Counted from the first letter of the stretch, positions 7,080 through 16,348 are shown. The stretch: DNA of 64,000 nt from Streptomyces parvus (GCF_014648875.1 NZ_BMRY01000011.1:186001-250000), one strand, 5' to 3'. Notes: generated from the sequence alone by a model not told the origin. Numbers and translations: made by a program.

Positions 7080-9431
7080 ATGCGACCAGCACCCGCACCC
7101 CGCCGCCGCACCTGGTGGCGGAGATTAACGGCCACCACCGGCCTCCTCGCCCTGGTGGCCACCGCCCTCGTGGGGACCGGCACCGCCCCGGCCGCCGCCG
7201 CACCCGCCGCCTGGGAGCCGAAGCCGGCGCCCATGACGACACCGTGGACGAACAGCGTCCCCGTCGACAAGCCGCTGCCGGAGTATCCGCGCCCGCAGCT
7301 GACCCGCCCCGACTGGACGAATCTCAACGGCATCTGGGACTTCGCTGTCACCGGCCGTGACGCCGGGCAGCCGGCCACGTTCCCGGAGCAGATCCGGGTC
7401 CCGTTCGTCGCCGAGTCCGCGCTCTCCGGCATCCAGCGCCGCATCACCGAGAACGACAAGCTCTGGTACAAGCGGACGTTCACCGTCCCCGCGAACTGGG
7501 ACGGCCGCCGGGTCAAGCTGCACTTCGGGGCCTCCGACTGGCAGACCACGGTCTGGGTCAACGGCACCCAGGTGGGCGCGCACAAGGGCGGGTTCGACTC
7601 GTTCGCGTACGACATCACCCCGCAGCTGAACGGCGGGACGAACACGGTCGTGGTCTCCGTCCACGACCCGAGCCAGACCGGCGGCCAGGCCGTCGGCAAG
7701 CAGCGCATCAACGATGTGAAGCCGCACCCGGGCGGCGGGATCTTCTACACCGCGGCCTCCGGCATCTGGCAGACGGTCTGGCTGGAACCGGTGGCCTCCG
7801 CCCACGTCACCCGCCTCGACATGACGCCGAACCTGGGGAACAACACCCTGCGGGTCAAGGTCCAAACGGCGGGCGCGGCGGGCCGGAGCGCCCGGATCAC
7901 CGTCTCCAGCGGCGGTACGGTCGTGGGCACGGCGACCGGCGCGGTGAGCGGCGAGATCTCCGTACCCGTACCGAACCCCCGGCTGTGGACGCCCGAGGAT
8001 CCGTTCCTGTACGACGTGAAGGCGGATCTCCTCGACGGGGCGGCCGTCACCGACACCGTGGGCAGCTACACCGGCATGCGGTCGGTGGGCCTGGCCAAGG
8101 TGGACAACATCCTGCGGCCGGTACTGAACGGAAAGTTCGTGTTCCAGACGGGCACCCTGGACCAGGGGTACTGGCCGGACGGCATCTACACCGCGCCGAG
8201 CGACGAGGCGCTGAAGTACGACCTCCAGGCGCACAAGGACCTCGGGTTCAACATGGTCCGCAAGCACATCAAGGTGGAGCCGCAGCGGTGGTTCTACTGG
8301 GCGGACAAGCTGGGTCTGCTGGTGTGGCAGGACATGCCGTCGATGGACACCGGCAAGGTGCCGGACGGGCCGGCCCGCACCCAGTGGGAGGCGGAGTACC
8401 GCAACATCATCGACCAGCACCGCAGTTCGCCGTCGGTGGTCATGTGGGTCAACCAGAACGAGGGCTGGGGGCAGTACGACCAGGCGAGGATCGCCGACGA
8501 GGTGAAGGCCCAGGACCCCTCGCGTCTGGTCAACAACATGAGCGGGGTCAACTGCTGCGGCTCGGTCGACGGCGGTAACGGCGACGTGGTGGACAACCAC
8601 ATCTACGTCGGCCCCGGGAACACCGCGCCGAGCGCCACCCGGGCGGCCGTGCTGGGCGAGTTCGGCGGGCTGGGCTACAAGGTGCCGGGCCACGAGTGGT
8701 ATCCGGGCGGCGGTTTCAGCTACGAGGACCAGCCGAGCATCGCCGCGCTCAACAACCGGTTCGTCGGGCTGCTGGACGCCATCCGGATCGGCCAACTGCC
8801 CGCCGGGCTCTCCGCGTCGGTCTACACGGAGATCACGGACGTCGAGAACGAGGCGAACGGGCTGCTGACGTACGACCGCCAGGTCGTGAAGGTGGACACC
8901 GCCCGGGTGAAGGCCGCCAACCAGGCTCTCATCCAGGCCTCCCGCAACCCCGCCCCGCCGGTGAACCTCCCCACCGGGCAGTACAAGTCGCTGCGGGTCA
9001 CCACCCCCGGGCACACCACGAAGCACCTGCGCCACTCCGACGGGCTGGCCTTCACCGAGGTGGTGAACAGCGGGAGTCCGGCCGTGCTGAAGGCGGACGC
9101 CACCTGGAAGATCGTCCCCGGCCTCGCCAACAGCAACTGCTACTCCTTCGAGTCCCGGAACTACCCCGGCGAGTTCCTCCGCCACCGGGAGTTCCGGGTG
9201 CGCCGCGACGCCAACGACAACTCCGCGCTGTTCAAGGCGGATGCGACGTGGTGCGCGGTCGCGGGGAACGGTGGAGTGCGGTTCACCAGCGCCAATCTGC
9301 CCGGCAGCTATCTGCGCCACATCGACTCCGAGGTGTGGCTCGCCACTCCGGGCGGCGGGCAGCCGTTCGACAGCCCGGCGTTGTTCACCGAGGACACCAC
9401 GTGGGCGGTTGACGCGCCGTGGGCGCCGTGA
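7080..9431 (+). CDS. Secreted GH2-family glycoside hydrolase with AbfB (CBM42) domain
   Basis: 783 residues. Signal peptide over about residues 1-38 (Arg-rich n-region, AAAAPAA cleavage area). A GH2 sugar-binding jelly roll (PRPDWTNLNGIWDF near 80), Ig-like domain and TIM barrel follow. The acid/base is probably E461 in NQNEGWGQ and the nucleophile E527 in LGEFGG. Residues from about 620 to the end form two AbfB-like repeats (HLRHSDG, FLRHREF, YLRHIDSE), which bind arabinofuranose side chains. GAAAGGGA 10 nt upstream supports ATG 7080. The GH2 specificity (beta-galactosidase, beta-L-arabinofuranosidase or other) cannot be fixed from sequence; the CBM and the neighbouring GH127 remnant favour arabino-sugar polymers. 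Confidence 0.88.
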   Translation: MRPAPAPRRRTWWRRLTATTGLLALVATALVGTGTAPAAAAPAAWEPKPAPMTTPWTNSVPVDKPLPEYPRPQLTRPDWTNLNGIWDFAVTGRDAGQPATFPEQIRVPFVAESALSGIQRRITENDKLWYKRTFTVPANWDGRRVKLHFGASDWQTTVWVNGTQVGAHKGGFDSFAYDITPQLNGGTNTVVVSVHDPSQTGGQAVGKQRINDVKPHPGGGIFYTAASGIWQTVWLEPVASAHVTRLDMTPNLGNNTLRVKVQTAGAAGRSARITVSSGGTVVGTATGAVSGEISVPVPNPRLWTPEDPFLYDVKADLLDGAAVTDTVGSYTGMRSVGLAKVDNILRPVLNGKFVFQTGTLDQGYWPDGIYTAPSDEALKYDLQAHKDLGFNMVRKHIKVEPQRWFYWADKLGLLVWQDMPSMDTGKVPDGPARTQWEAEYRNIIDQHRSSPSVVMWVNQNEGWGQYDQARIADEVKAQDPSRLVNNMSGVNCCGSVDGGNGDVVDNHIYVGPGNTAPSATRAAVLGEFGGLGYKVPGHEWYPGGGFSYEDQPSIAALNNRFVGLLDAIRIGQLPAGLSASVYTEITDVENEANGLLTYDRQVVKVDTARVKAANQALIQASRNPAPPVNLPTGQYKSLRVTTPGHTTKHLRHSDGLAFTEVVNSGSPAVLKADATWKIVPGLANSNCYSFESRNYPGEFLRHREFRVRRDANDNSALFKADATWCAVAGNGGVRFTSANLPGSYLRHIDSEVWLATPGGGQPFDSPALFTEDTTWAVDAPWAP

Positions 9432-9455
9432 CCTGACCTGACCAGGGGCACGGGC

Positions 9456-9505
9456 AGGGGCCCGGCTGCGGCGGAGGACATTCCCTCCGTCGCCGCCGGG
9501 CCCCT
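9456..9505 (+). terminator. Bidirectional stem-loop terminator
   Basis: AGGGGCCCGGC at 9456-9466 pairs perfectly with GCCGGGCCCCT at 9495-9505, and the interior GCGGAGG/CCTCCG pairs further. It sits between two convergent genes, the GH2-AbfB gene (+) and the aminopeptidase gene (-). Confidence 0.75.
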
Positions 9506-9537
9506 CTTACGGGAGCCGTACGGCCGGGCTCAGCGGA

Positions 9538-11214
9538 TCAGAACCGGTTCGGGGCGCGTTCCGGGACCGGGGACCCGGGGAGCGCGTCCGGCTTCTCGTT
9601 CTGTCGTGCCTGCGCGTTCGACGCGGTGGTCGCCTTGCAGGTCACGTCCTTCGCGGGCAGCTTGCCGGAGGCCAGGTAGCGGTTGACCGCGCCGTCCGTG
9701 CAGGCGTTGCCGCTCGGGTAGACACCGTGGCCCTCGCCGCCGAGGACGGTGACCATCCTCGACCCCTTCAACTGCCGGTGCAGGGCCCGGCCGCTGGGCA
9801 GCGGGGTCTGCGAGTCCCACTCGTTCTGGACGACCAGGGAGCCGACCTTGTTCTTGACCACGGTCACCGGCTCGGCGGACTTCCCCCAGAAGGCACAGGG
9901 CTTGATGCTGGACGCGAAGTCCCCGAAGAGCGGGTAGCGGCCCTTGTCCTCGATGGCGTCCCGCCGGTAGGTCTCCGGATTCCGTGACCACACGGCCGAG
10001 TTGTCGCCGCACACCACGGCCCAGAAGCTGGCCGTCATGTTGTCGGCGGGGGTCTCCGCGGCGAGCGCGGCCTTTCCGGCCCACTCGGGCGCCGGGGTCC
10101 CGCCGCCATCGGCTTCGGTGATCCGGGCGAGCTTCTTCGCGGAGGCGGGCTTGCCCTTCGCGGCCTTCTTCAGCTCCACGACCGCCTCGGAGGCGGCCTG
10201 CGGGGTGAAGGACAGTGCGCGCATCCCCTGGCGGATGTCGTCGCCGTTGGTGGGCTGCCCGTCCACCTCGATCGGGTCCTTGTCGGCCCGCGCGACGAGA
10301 TCCCAGAAGGTCCGGTCGACCTTCTTCGGGGTGTTGCCGAGGCCGTACGTCTTCGAGCGCGCGGCGGCCCACTCGGTCCACCGGTCGAACGCGGGTTCCG
10401 CGCCCTCGGCCCACCACTGGATCATCCCGCGCCAGGCGCGCTGCGGGTCGACCGCGCTGTCCAGCACGAACCGGTCGGCGCGCTTCGGGAAGAGCTGGGC
10501 GTAGACGGCCCCCAGATAGGTGCCGTAGGAGTAGCCGACGTAGGAGATCTTCTTCTGGCCGAGGATCGCCCGCACCAGATCCATGTCGCGCGCGGTGTTG
10601 CGGGTCGTGATGTGCGGGAGCCGGTCCCCCATCTTCTTGCGGCACTTGTCCGCGACCGTGCGCGCCCAGGCGACGTCCTTGGCGTACGTCTGGGCCTTGT
10701 AGGGCCGCAGCCAGTTCTCCTGCTTCGGCGTCAGGTTGCAGGAGACCGGGCTGGAGCGGCCGACACCGCGCGGGTCGAAGCCGACCAGGTCGTAGCTCTT
10801 CAGTACGGACTTGGGCAGCTCCTCCTTCATCATCAGCGGCATCCACAGCCCCTCGCCGCCGGGGCCGCCGGGGTTGGAGAGCAGGATGCCGCGCCGCTTG
10901 CCGGGGTCGGCGGTCTTGATCCGGGATATCGCCAGGTCGATCCGTTTGCCGCCGGGCTTCCGGTAGTCCAGCGGGACCTTGACGGTGGCGCACTGGTACG
11001 CCGCCGAGGTGTCGGCGTCGCACCGCTTCCACGTGGGCTTCTGCTTCGCGTACCGGTCGAGCGCGCTCTTGGCGGCGGGTGAGGAGACGGCCGAGGCGGT
11101 CCCGGCCGAGGGGGCGGCAGCCGGGGCCGCGGTGGCCGTCGAGGCGGCGAGCGCCGGGGCCAGCGTCGCCAGGGCGCTCACGGCCACCAGGGGCGCGAGA
11201 CGTCGTCTGCGCAC
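9538..11214 (-). CDS. Secreted tripeptidyl aminopeptidase (alpha/beta hydrolase, TAP-like)
   Basis: 558 residues from a GTG at 11214 preceded by GGAAGG 9 nt upstream; the translation then starts directly with a Sec signal (VRRRRLAPLVAVSAL to ATAAPA). An in-frame ATG at 11271 with GGGAGGGA upstream is the alternative. The fold is alpha/beta hydrolase with nucleophile S229 in GYSYGTYLG, D467 in NEWDSQTP, H496 in GEGHGVY, and the oxyanion loop SNPGGPGG. The C-terminal TAP-like domain is typical of Streptomyces Slp/Tap mycelial proteases, which release tripeptides outside the cell. Six family-typical cysteines are present. Confidence 0.9.
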   Translation of the reverse strand: MRRRRLAPLVAVSALATLAPALAASTATAAPAAAPSAGTASAVSSPAAKSALDRYAKQKPTWKRCDADTSAAYQCATVKVPLDYRKPGGKRIDLAISRIKTADPGKRRGILLSNPGGPGGEGLWMPLMMKEELPKSVLKSYDLVGFDPRGVGRSSPVSCNLTPKQENWLRPYKAQTYAKDVAWARTVADKCRKKMGDRLPHITTRNTARDMDLVRAILGQKKISYVGYSYGTYLGAVYAQLFPKRADRFVLDSAVDPQRAWRGMIQWWAEGAEPAFDRWTEWAAARSKTYGLGNTPKKVDRTFWDLVARADKDPIEVDGQPTNGDDIRQGMRALSFTPQAASEAVVELKKAAKGKPASAKKLARITEADGGGTPAPEWAGKAALAAETPADNMTASFWAVVCGDNSAVWSRNPETYRRDAIEDKGRYPLFGDFASSIKPCAFWGKSAEPVTVVKNKVGSLVVQNEWDSQTPLPSGRALHRQLKGSRMVTVLGGEGHGVYPSGNACTDGAVNRYLASGKLPAKDVTCKATTASNAQARQNEKPDALPGSPVPERAPNRF

Positions 11215-11330
11215 GATATCGATCCTTCCGGTCACATGCTCGGACAGGAGGATCTTGTCGGACGTGCGCATGTCTGCGTATCCCTCCCGGGGGCCCAACT
11301 CCTCTACGTCTCGGGAATGACAGCAAAAGA

Positions 11331-11364
11331 CGTGAATGGTCCGCGAGTTGGAGAACCATTCACG
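11331..11364. repeat. Perfect 10-bp inverted repeat in the aminopeptidase upstream region
   Basis: CGTGAATGGT (11331-11340) and ACCATTCACG (11355-11364) are exact complements with a 14-nt spacer. It lies 60-150 bp upstream of the aminopeptidase start. There is no T-run, so it could be an operator for a dimeric regulator as well as an RNA hairpin. Confidence 0.6.
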
Positions 11365-11381
11365 CCATTGCGGGGTCCGCT

Positions 11382-11424
11382 CCCCTTCCGGCGCGCCCGG
11401 AGGCTCCAGACGCACCGGAAGGGG
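11382..11424 (-). terminator. Stem-loop terminator after the PA14-GH2-LamG gene
   Basis: CCCCTTCCGG (11382-11391) pairs perfectly with CCGGAAGGGG (11415-11424), with a GC-rich loop that can itself fold. It lies 18 bp beyond the stop of the minus-strand GH2 gene. Confidence 0.65.
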
Positions 11425-11441
11425 GCCCCGGTCCTTGCGGG

Positions 11442-14400
11442 TTACGGCTTCTGACGGCCGTGCAGCGCGGACACCTCCTCGGCGGTCAGGGCCTTGTCGT
11501 ACACCTCGACCTGATCGACGGAGCCGTTCCAGAAGTCGGCCTCGGCGCCGTCGTACTGGGCCCGGCCGACGGAGAGGGGGCCGGTGCTCACGTCGGCCGG
11601 GCCGGCCTCGGTGGTGGCGGCGGCCTTCCCGTCGACGTACAGCGTGATCTCGTCACCCTTGCGGACCCCGACCAGGTGGTACCACTTCCCGGTCTCCGGG
11701 GTGATCTCCAGGCGGGCTCGCTTGCCGCCCGGGGTGGAGAAGGCGAACGCCCCCTGGCCGTACTGGAGGTAGAAGGGGTTCTCGGTGCGCCGGCCGTCCT
11801 GGCTGACGACGGTGGCGTAGTTGCCGGGTACGGCGTCGAGCGAGGCCCACGCGGAGACGGTGTAGTCCTTGGTGGTGTCCACGACCGGACCGGCGCTCTG
11901 CGCGTACTGCCCCTCGCCGTCGAACTTCAGCGCCGAGCCCGTGACGCCCGGGGCCCAGGACGAGCCGCCCTCCAGGGTCAGATGGGCCTTGTTGGGACCG
12001 CTGTCGCGGGCGGTCGTGCCCTTGTTCTCGTCGAGCGACCAGGAACCGCCGCCCTTCAGCTCGTCGCGCTCACCGGCGTTGGCCCCGGCGGCGATCACCT
12101 GGCGGTTGATCTCCCGGACCTTCTTCGGGTCGACCTTGATCTCGCGGCGGTCGTACGTCCAGAGGCCGTTGAGCTCGTTCTCCAGGTCGCTGACCTGGGT
12201 GTAGACGGAGCCGGACAGTTCGGCCCCGGCGGCCGCGAGGTAGTACGTACGGGTGTTGTCGACGTACTTCGCGGTGAGGGCGGCCTTGTCCGCCACGCCG
12301 GAGTAGATGTTGGCCGGGGCGCCGGGCCACATGTGACCGGGCGTCCGCAGCGTGAAGCCGCCGTGCTCGCCGTCCATCGCGGCGCGGTGCTCGTCCGGGA
12401 AGGCCGGGTCGTTGTTCACGTAGTCGTGGTGGTCGATGATCTCGCCCTTGCCGGAATCACCCTTGGAGGCGCAGCAGTTGACGCCGCTGTGTGCGTTGAC
12501 CACGCGGGACGGGTCCAGCGCCTTGACGTCCTCGGCGATCTTGCCGGTCTCCGTGCGGTCCCACTCGCCCCAGCCCTCGTTGAAGACGATCCAGCCGCTG
12601 ATCGAGGGGTGGTTGTGGAACTGCTTCATCAACTCCTTGCCCTGGGTCAGGAAGGCGTTCTTGCCGGCGTCGTTGTCGATGTCGGCGTTGACGAAGTCCT
12701 GCCACACGAGCAGTCCGAGCCGGTCGGCGTGGTAGTACCAGCGCGGCGACTCGACCTTGATGTGCTTGCGTACGGCGTTGAAGCCGAGGTCCTTCTGGGC
12801 CTTCAGGTCGAAGGTGAGGGCGGCGTCGCTGGGCTGGGTGTACAGACCGTCGGGCCAGAAGCCCTGGTCGAGCATGGCGAGGGAGAAGAACGGCTTCCCG
12901 TTGAGGACGAGCTTCTGGTAGCCGCCGACCTTGTCGACCTTCAACTGCCGCATGCCGAAGTAGCTTTCGACGCGGTCCTTGGAACGGCCGTCGGTGAGGG
13001 AGACGTCCAGGTCGTACAGGTAGGGGTCGTCGGGCGACCAGAGGTGCTGGTTCTTGAGCTGGAGGCTGAGCTTGCGGTTGGCGGGGCCGCTGACCGTGCC
13101 GACGACCTTGCCCTTGCGGTCGCGGGCCACGGCGGTGATCCGGGCGTCGGCGGACGCCTTCGCGGAGTTGACGGTGACCGCGAGGCGGCCGGTGTCGATG
13201 TCCGGGGTCGTGGTGAGGGAGTCGATGGCGGCGGGGGCGACCGGCTCCATCCACACGGTCTGCCAGATGCCGGAGGTCGGGGTGTAGACGATGCCACCGG
13301 GGTTGGTGGACTGCTTGCCCTTGGGCTGGTTCGGGCCCGTCTTGTCGGTGACCGCGACGACGATCTCCTGGGGGCCGTTGCCCTTCAGCGCGTCGGTGAT
13401 GTCGGCGGTGAATCCGGTGTAGCCGCCTGTGTGTTCGGCGACCTTGGTGCCGTTGACCCACACGGTGGACCGGTAGTCGACGGCGTCGAAGTTGAGCTTC
13501 AGCCGCTTGCCCTTGGCGGACGCGCCCTTGCCGGACGTACCCTTGCCGCCCTTGGCGATCGACCAGTTCTTCGGCACGGTGACGAGCTTGCGGTAGAACA
13601 TGTGGTCCTCGTCGCGCTCCAGGCCGGAGAGCTGGGACTCGACCGGGAACGGCACGATGATCTTCTCGTCGAGCTTCTTGCCGAAGACCGGCCGCTCGCC
13701 CTCGGTGGCCCCGGCGAACTCCCAGGGGCCGTTGAGGTTCTTCCACTGGTCGCGGACCTGCTGCGGCCGGGGGTACTCGGGCAGCGGGTGGTTCTTGTCG
13801 AGCTTGTCGCCCCAGGGGGTGGTGAGGCGGTGCGTGGAGAGGTTCTTCGCGGTGCGCCCGATCTCCGGCACGGTCTCCGACCCGGACTTCAGACCGCCCT
13901 TGCCGTCGTAGGCGACCTTGACGCGCTGGTCCTTCTGAACAGGTGCGGCGAGATCGATGACCAGCGCCCTGGGGTTGTCCGACGCCCGGTTCACCGACTT
14001 CACCGGCATCGGGGAGGTGTCGACCTCGATCTTGAGGTGTTCCTTCACCTTCCGCCAGTCCGCGACCCGGTCCCGGAAGGTGGCCTGGAGGCGCTCGCCG
14101 TTCCGCGCGACGCTCAGGGCGACCGGGTAGACCTCGAAGTCGGCGGGCGGGGTGAACGCGGACTCGGGGACGATCTGCTTCTTCAGACCGTCGGCCTCCC
14201 AGCGCAGGAACATGCTGGCGCCGCCGGTGTCCTGGAACATCTCCAGCTTGAAGTCGTGCTTCTCCCCTGCCTTCAGGGAGATCGGCTCGCTGCGCTGCTC
14301 CTTGTCCCAGTCCGGCTCCCAGTGGTCGATGACAACGTTGCCGTCGAGGAAGAGCCGGAATCCGTTGTCGCCGATGGCGGAGAAGACGTAGTCGCCGGCC

Positions 14401-14753
14401 TCGGGGGCCTCGATCTGCCCGGTCCACCGGGCCGTCGTGTGCTCGGTTTTCCCGGTCGCCGACTCGAACGTACCGGTGAGGCCGGGGAAGTTGATGTCGG
14501 GGTCAAGGGTGGTGGCGCCGAGTTCGGCGAAGTCGCGGGCGCCTGGGGCGGACATGCTGAAGTACTCGCCCTTCAGCCCGTGGACATCGGTGACCGGATC
14601 CTCGGCCGTGAAGGCCTTCGCGCTGGCTTCGGCCGGCACGGCGGGTGCGGCGGCCGCCGTCGGGACCAGGGTGGCACCGACCGGTATGAGCAGCGCCGCA
14701 GCGCAGGTCAGGGCCCTGAACAGGGCACGGGGGCGCGGGTGTTGTCGTCTCAA
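11442..14753 (-). CDS. Secreted multidomain GH2 glycoside hydrolase with PA14 and LamG domains
   Basis: About 1103 residues. A TTG at 14753 preceded by GAGGA is chosen because it gives a normal signal peptide (LRRQHPRPRALF, then a hydrophobic stretch ending TAAAAPA); the ATG at 14819 lacks a ribosome site. Order: signal, PA14 carbohydrate-binding domain (about 60-200: GLKGEYFSMSA, DNGFRLFLDGNVVIDHW), linker, GH2 jelly roll (about 330-480), Ig-like domain, TIM barrel with E726 in FNEGWGEW and E796 in DGEHGGF, and a C-terminal concanavalin-like LamG domain. It shares the block SGVNCC with the other GH2 enzyme here. Probably hydrolyses a plant or microbial heteroglycan outside the cell; the bond is not known. 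Confidence 0.87.
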   Translation of the reverse strand: MRRQHPRPRALFRALTCAAALLIPVGATLVPTAAAAPAVPAEASAKAFTAEDPVTDVHGLKGEYFSMSAPGARDFAELGATTLDPDINFPGLTGTFESATGKTEHTTARWTGQIEAPEAGDYVFSAIGDNGFRLFLDGNVVIDHWEPDWDKEQRSEPISLKAGEKHDFKLEMFQDTGGASMFLRWEADGLKKQIVPESAFTPPADFEVYPVALSVARNGERLQATFRDRVADWRKVKEHLKIEVDTSPMPVKSVNRASDNPRALVIDLAAPVQKDQRVKVAYDGKGGLKSGSETVPEIGRTAKNLSTHRLTTPWGDKLDKNHPLPEYPRPQQVRDQWKNLNGPWEFAGATEGERPVFGKKLDEKIIVPFPVESQLSGLERDEDHMFYRKLVTVPKNWSIAKGGKGTSGKGASAKGKRLKLNFDAVDYRSTVWVNGTKVAEHTGGYTGFTADITDALKGNGPQEIVVAVTDKTGPNQPKGKQSTNPGGIVYTPTSGIWQTVWMEPVAPAAIDSLTTTPDIDTGRLAVTVNSAKASADARITAVARDRKGKVVGTVSGPANRKLSLQLKNQHLWSPDDPYLYDLDVSLTDGRSKDRVESYFGMRQLKVDKVGGYQKLVLNGKPFFSLAMLDQGFWPDGLYTQPSDAALTFDLKAQKDLGFNAVRKHIKVESPRWYYHADRLGLLVWQDFVNADIDNDAGKNAFLTQGKELMKQFHNHPSISGWIVFNEGWGEWDRTETGKIAEDVKALDPSRVVNAHSGVNCCASKGDSGKGEIIDHHDYVNNDPAFPDEHRAAMDGEHGGFTLRTPGHMWPGAPANIYSGVADKAALTAKYVDNTRTYYLAAAGAELSGSVYTQVSDLENELNGLWTYDRREIKVDPKKVREINRQVIAAGANAGERDELKGGGSWSLDENKGTTARDSGPNKAHLTLEGGSSWAPGVTGSALKFDGEGQYAQSAGPVVDTTKDYTVSAWASLDAVPGNYATVVSQDGRRTENPFYLQYGQGAFAFSTPGGKRARLEITPETGKWYHLVGVRKGDEITLYVDGKAAATTEAGPADVSTGPLSVGRAQYDGAEADFWNGSVDQVEVYDKALTAEEVSALHGRQKP

Positions 14754-14839
14754 GGCGTCGTCCTCGTCGAAGAGCCGGGGGTGCCTCCAACCTGCGAGGC
14801 ACTGCACATAGTCGAACATTGAGCCACAACACCAAACAC

Positions 14840-14856
14840 TGCACAACGGTCGTGCA
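14840..14856. promoter_or_regulatory. 17-bp imperfect palindrome upstream of the PA14-GH2 gene (candidate operator)
   Basis: TGCACAACGGTCGTGCA is a near-perfect dyad with TGCAC/GTGCA arms, 87 bp upstream of the TTG start of the large GH2 gene. It falls in the only AT-rich stretch of that intergenic region (14815-14880). A LacI-type repressor site is plausible but the centre differs from the AACGTT sites near 5.8 kb. Confidence 0.4.
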
Positions 14857-14883
14857 CGCGAAATTTTCAACGATAGAAACCAG

Positions 14884-14931
14884 AGGCCTCACACCAGGAA
14901 CGATGCGACCTCGGCCACGAACCGGCCGGGG
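14884..14931 (+). repeat. 48-bp direct repeat, left copy
   Basis: It matches 16349-16396 at 47 of 48 positions (T versus G at position 28) in the same orientation, with abrupt loss of identity at both ends. On the minus strand it encodes a gene end, PGRFVAEVASFLV followed by a stop. The two copies bracket a 1.4-kb segment with the lipoprotein gene. Confidence 0.85.
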
Positions 14932-15070
14932 AGGAGGTCCTGGGGGCTGTGGCCGTAGCAGTCGAGGGAGGGGACGAGCGGTTCGGCGAAGAGGAGTTCG
15001 GGACAGCCGGACGGCTCCGGAAGGTCACTCACGACTACGGGCAATGCCGGAAGGCGGCGGGCCAGGGTTC
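14889..15070 (-). pseudogene. Remnant of the 3' end of an unidentified gene
   Basis: The minus strand reads openly with codon-like bias through LPALPVVVSDLPEPSG, ELLFAEPLVPSLD and LLPGRFVAEVASFLV to a TGA at 14891-14889, but has no start codon or ribosome site upstream. The last residues match those encoded by the right copy of the 48-bp repeat (EPLPAWVDDPGRFVAAVASFLV). The parent family was not recognised. Confidence 0.4.
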
Positions 15071-15366
15071 TTGAACGCCCCGGCCCGCCTCCGCGGCCCT
15101 CTGTGACGTCAGTCGTCAGTCTGTCGCGGGGGTGGGCGGAGGAATGCGCGGCGACTGCTCAAGTGTCTTCTTCGTGCCGTCTGCGGCGACGGCGGCGTGT
15201 ACGCACGGCGATACGCGCACAGAGGGGCGGAACAGCGCGAAACGAGATGAAATGAAGTTGAGCAGAAGCGGACTACTGCACGCCTGGCGTGGATCCTCCT
15301 GTCCGCCTTCTCTTTCTGACGAGCCGGGCAACTGCGCCTCGCGCGACCGAACTCGTAAAGGGGACG
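15071..15366. other. Intergenic region with no recognisable gene
   Basis: About 300 bp between the gene remnant and the lipoprotein gene. Base composition is mixed and no frame shows sustained third-position G/C. Frames running through it have no domain and no ribosome site. Confidence 0.5.
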
Positions 15367-16176
15367 TCATCCGGAGAACTGTTCCGACTCCTCGGATCCC
15401 TCGGCAGTCGGAACAGTGATTTTGACCGCCAGCCCGAGGTCGCTGAGAGTCAGAGTGGTGGTCGAGGACACGGACCCCGGGATGTCCAGGGACAGCCGTA
15501 CCCGCACGGCCCGCCCTTCCCCATCGACCCACACATCGGTGGTCACGGGAATCTCGCCGCCCATCATGTCCCGGAGCTGGTCCGACTTCCCCCGTGCCTC
15601 CTTCGTCATGTTGAAAGCGAGTGCCTTGTGACTGAGGGGAGCGCTGTACCGGGTGGTCGCGGCGCCCGCCACCTTCTCCGTGCCGAACCGTTCGTACCCG
15701 GAGCTCATGGAGGCCTGCTGAAGAAGGTGGGCGGCGTCGTTCCCGGGAGGACGAAGCATGTGCTGAACCTTGGCATCGGCGCGATCGGTGTACGACCAGG
15801 GCATGGTCTCCGTGCCGGTGCCGCCGCGGACGTAGATCCGGTCGTCGGTGAGGACCTGGTCGAACTCGGCGACGTCTCCCACTTTCGCGGTGACGTTCCC
15901 CGAATTGCGCGCGAAGTCGTGGGCACCCTTGGCCGTGATCGTGTACGTGGGTTCGCCCGGGCTGGTCCCCATCTCGGTTTTCATCACCGTTCGGGCACTG
16001 CTTCCCAGAGTCTCCTGGACAGCTGCGTGAACCATCTGCGTGTAGTTGGCGCTCGGAGAGGCGGCTTCGCCTCCGTTCGAGGCAGGCCGTGCCTTGCTCT
16101 CCGGAGTCTGCTGAGCACACCCGCTGCTCAGCGCCGCGGCGCACACCAGGGCCACCATCGGAACTCGACATCTCAT
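15367..16176 (-). CDS. Putative lipoprotein of unknown function
   Basis: 269 residues from ATG 16176 (AAGGTGG upstream). A signal peptide ends in lipobox ALSSGC (Cys at about residue 21), so the protein is membrane-anchored outside the cell. The mature part resembles the LppX/LprG-type or LolA-like lipoprotein fold seen in many Streptomyces lipoproteins (a stress-like QETLGSSARTVMK start, KVQHMLRPPGND in the middle, DVWVDGEGRAVRVRL near the end), suggesting lipid or hydrophobic-ligand binding; this is inference. The gene lies between two 48-bp direct repeats and two gene remnants, hinting that it came in as a unit. Confidence 0.75.
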   Translation of the reverse strand: MRCRVPMVALVCAAALSSGCAQQTPESKARPASNGGEAASPSANYTQMVHAAVQETLGSSARTVMKTEMGTSPGEPTYTITAKGAHDFARNSGNVTAKVGDVAEFDQVLTDDRIYVRGGTGTETMPWSYTDRADAKVQHMLRPPGNDAAHLLQQASMSSGYERFGTEKVAGAATTRYSAPLSHKALAFNMTKEARGKSDQLRDMMGGEIPVTTDVWVDGEGRAVRVRLSLDIPGSVSSTTTLTLSDLGLAVKITVPTAEGSEESEQFSG

Positions 16177-16348
16177 CGTGGTCGCCCCACCTTGCCCGCA
16201 CAGTACATGCGCCCGATGCGGCATGTTCCCCCTGTTGCGAGCAGCCTATGAGGCCGGTCGGCGCTCCCTGGCGCCGGGGTCGCTACGGGCGCCTCTTGCG
16301 GCAACTCCGAGTCCGACGCCGAGAACGTCGTCCACCGGCAGCAGGGGC

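Noticed and set aside
4477..7128. Long plus-strand frame across the binding-protein gene and upstream region
   Set aside because: Antisense to a clear lipoprotein gene. Only its last third contains meaningful protein pieces, and these belong to the frameshifted GH127 remnant.
11079..14822. 1247-codon plus-strand frame opposite the PA14-GH2-LamG gene
   Set aside because: High-GC antisense artefact with Val/Leu/Gly/Asp-rich content. The minus strand has signal peptide, domains and active-site motifs.
15116..16201. Minus-strand frame overlapping the lipoprotein gene in another phase
   Set aside because: The lipoprotein frame has a signal peptide with lipobox and the right codon bias; this one does not.
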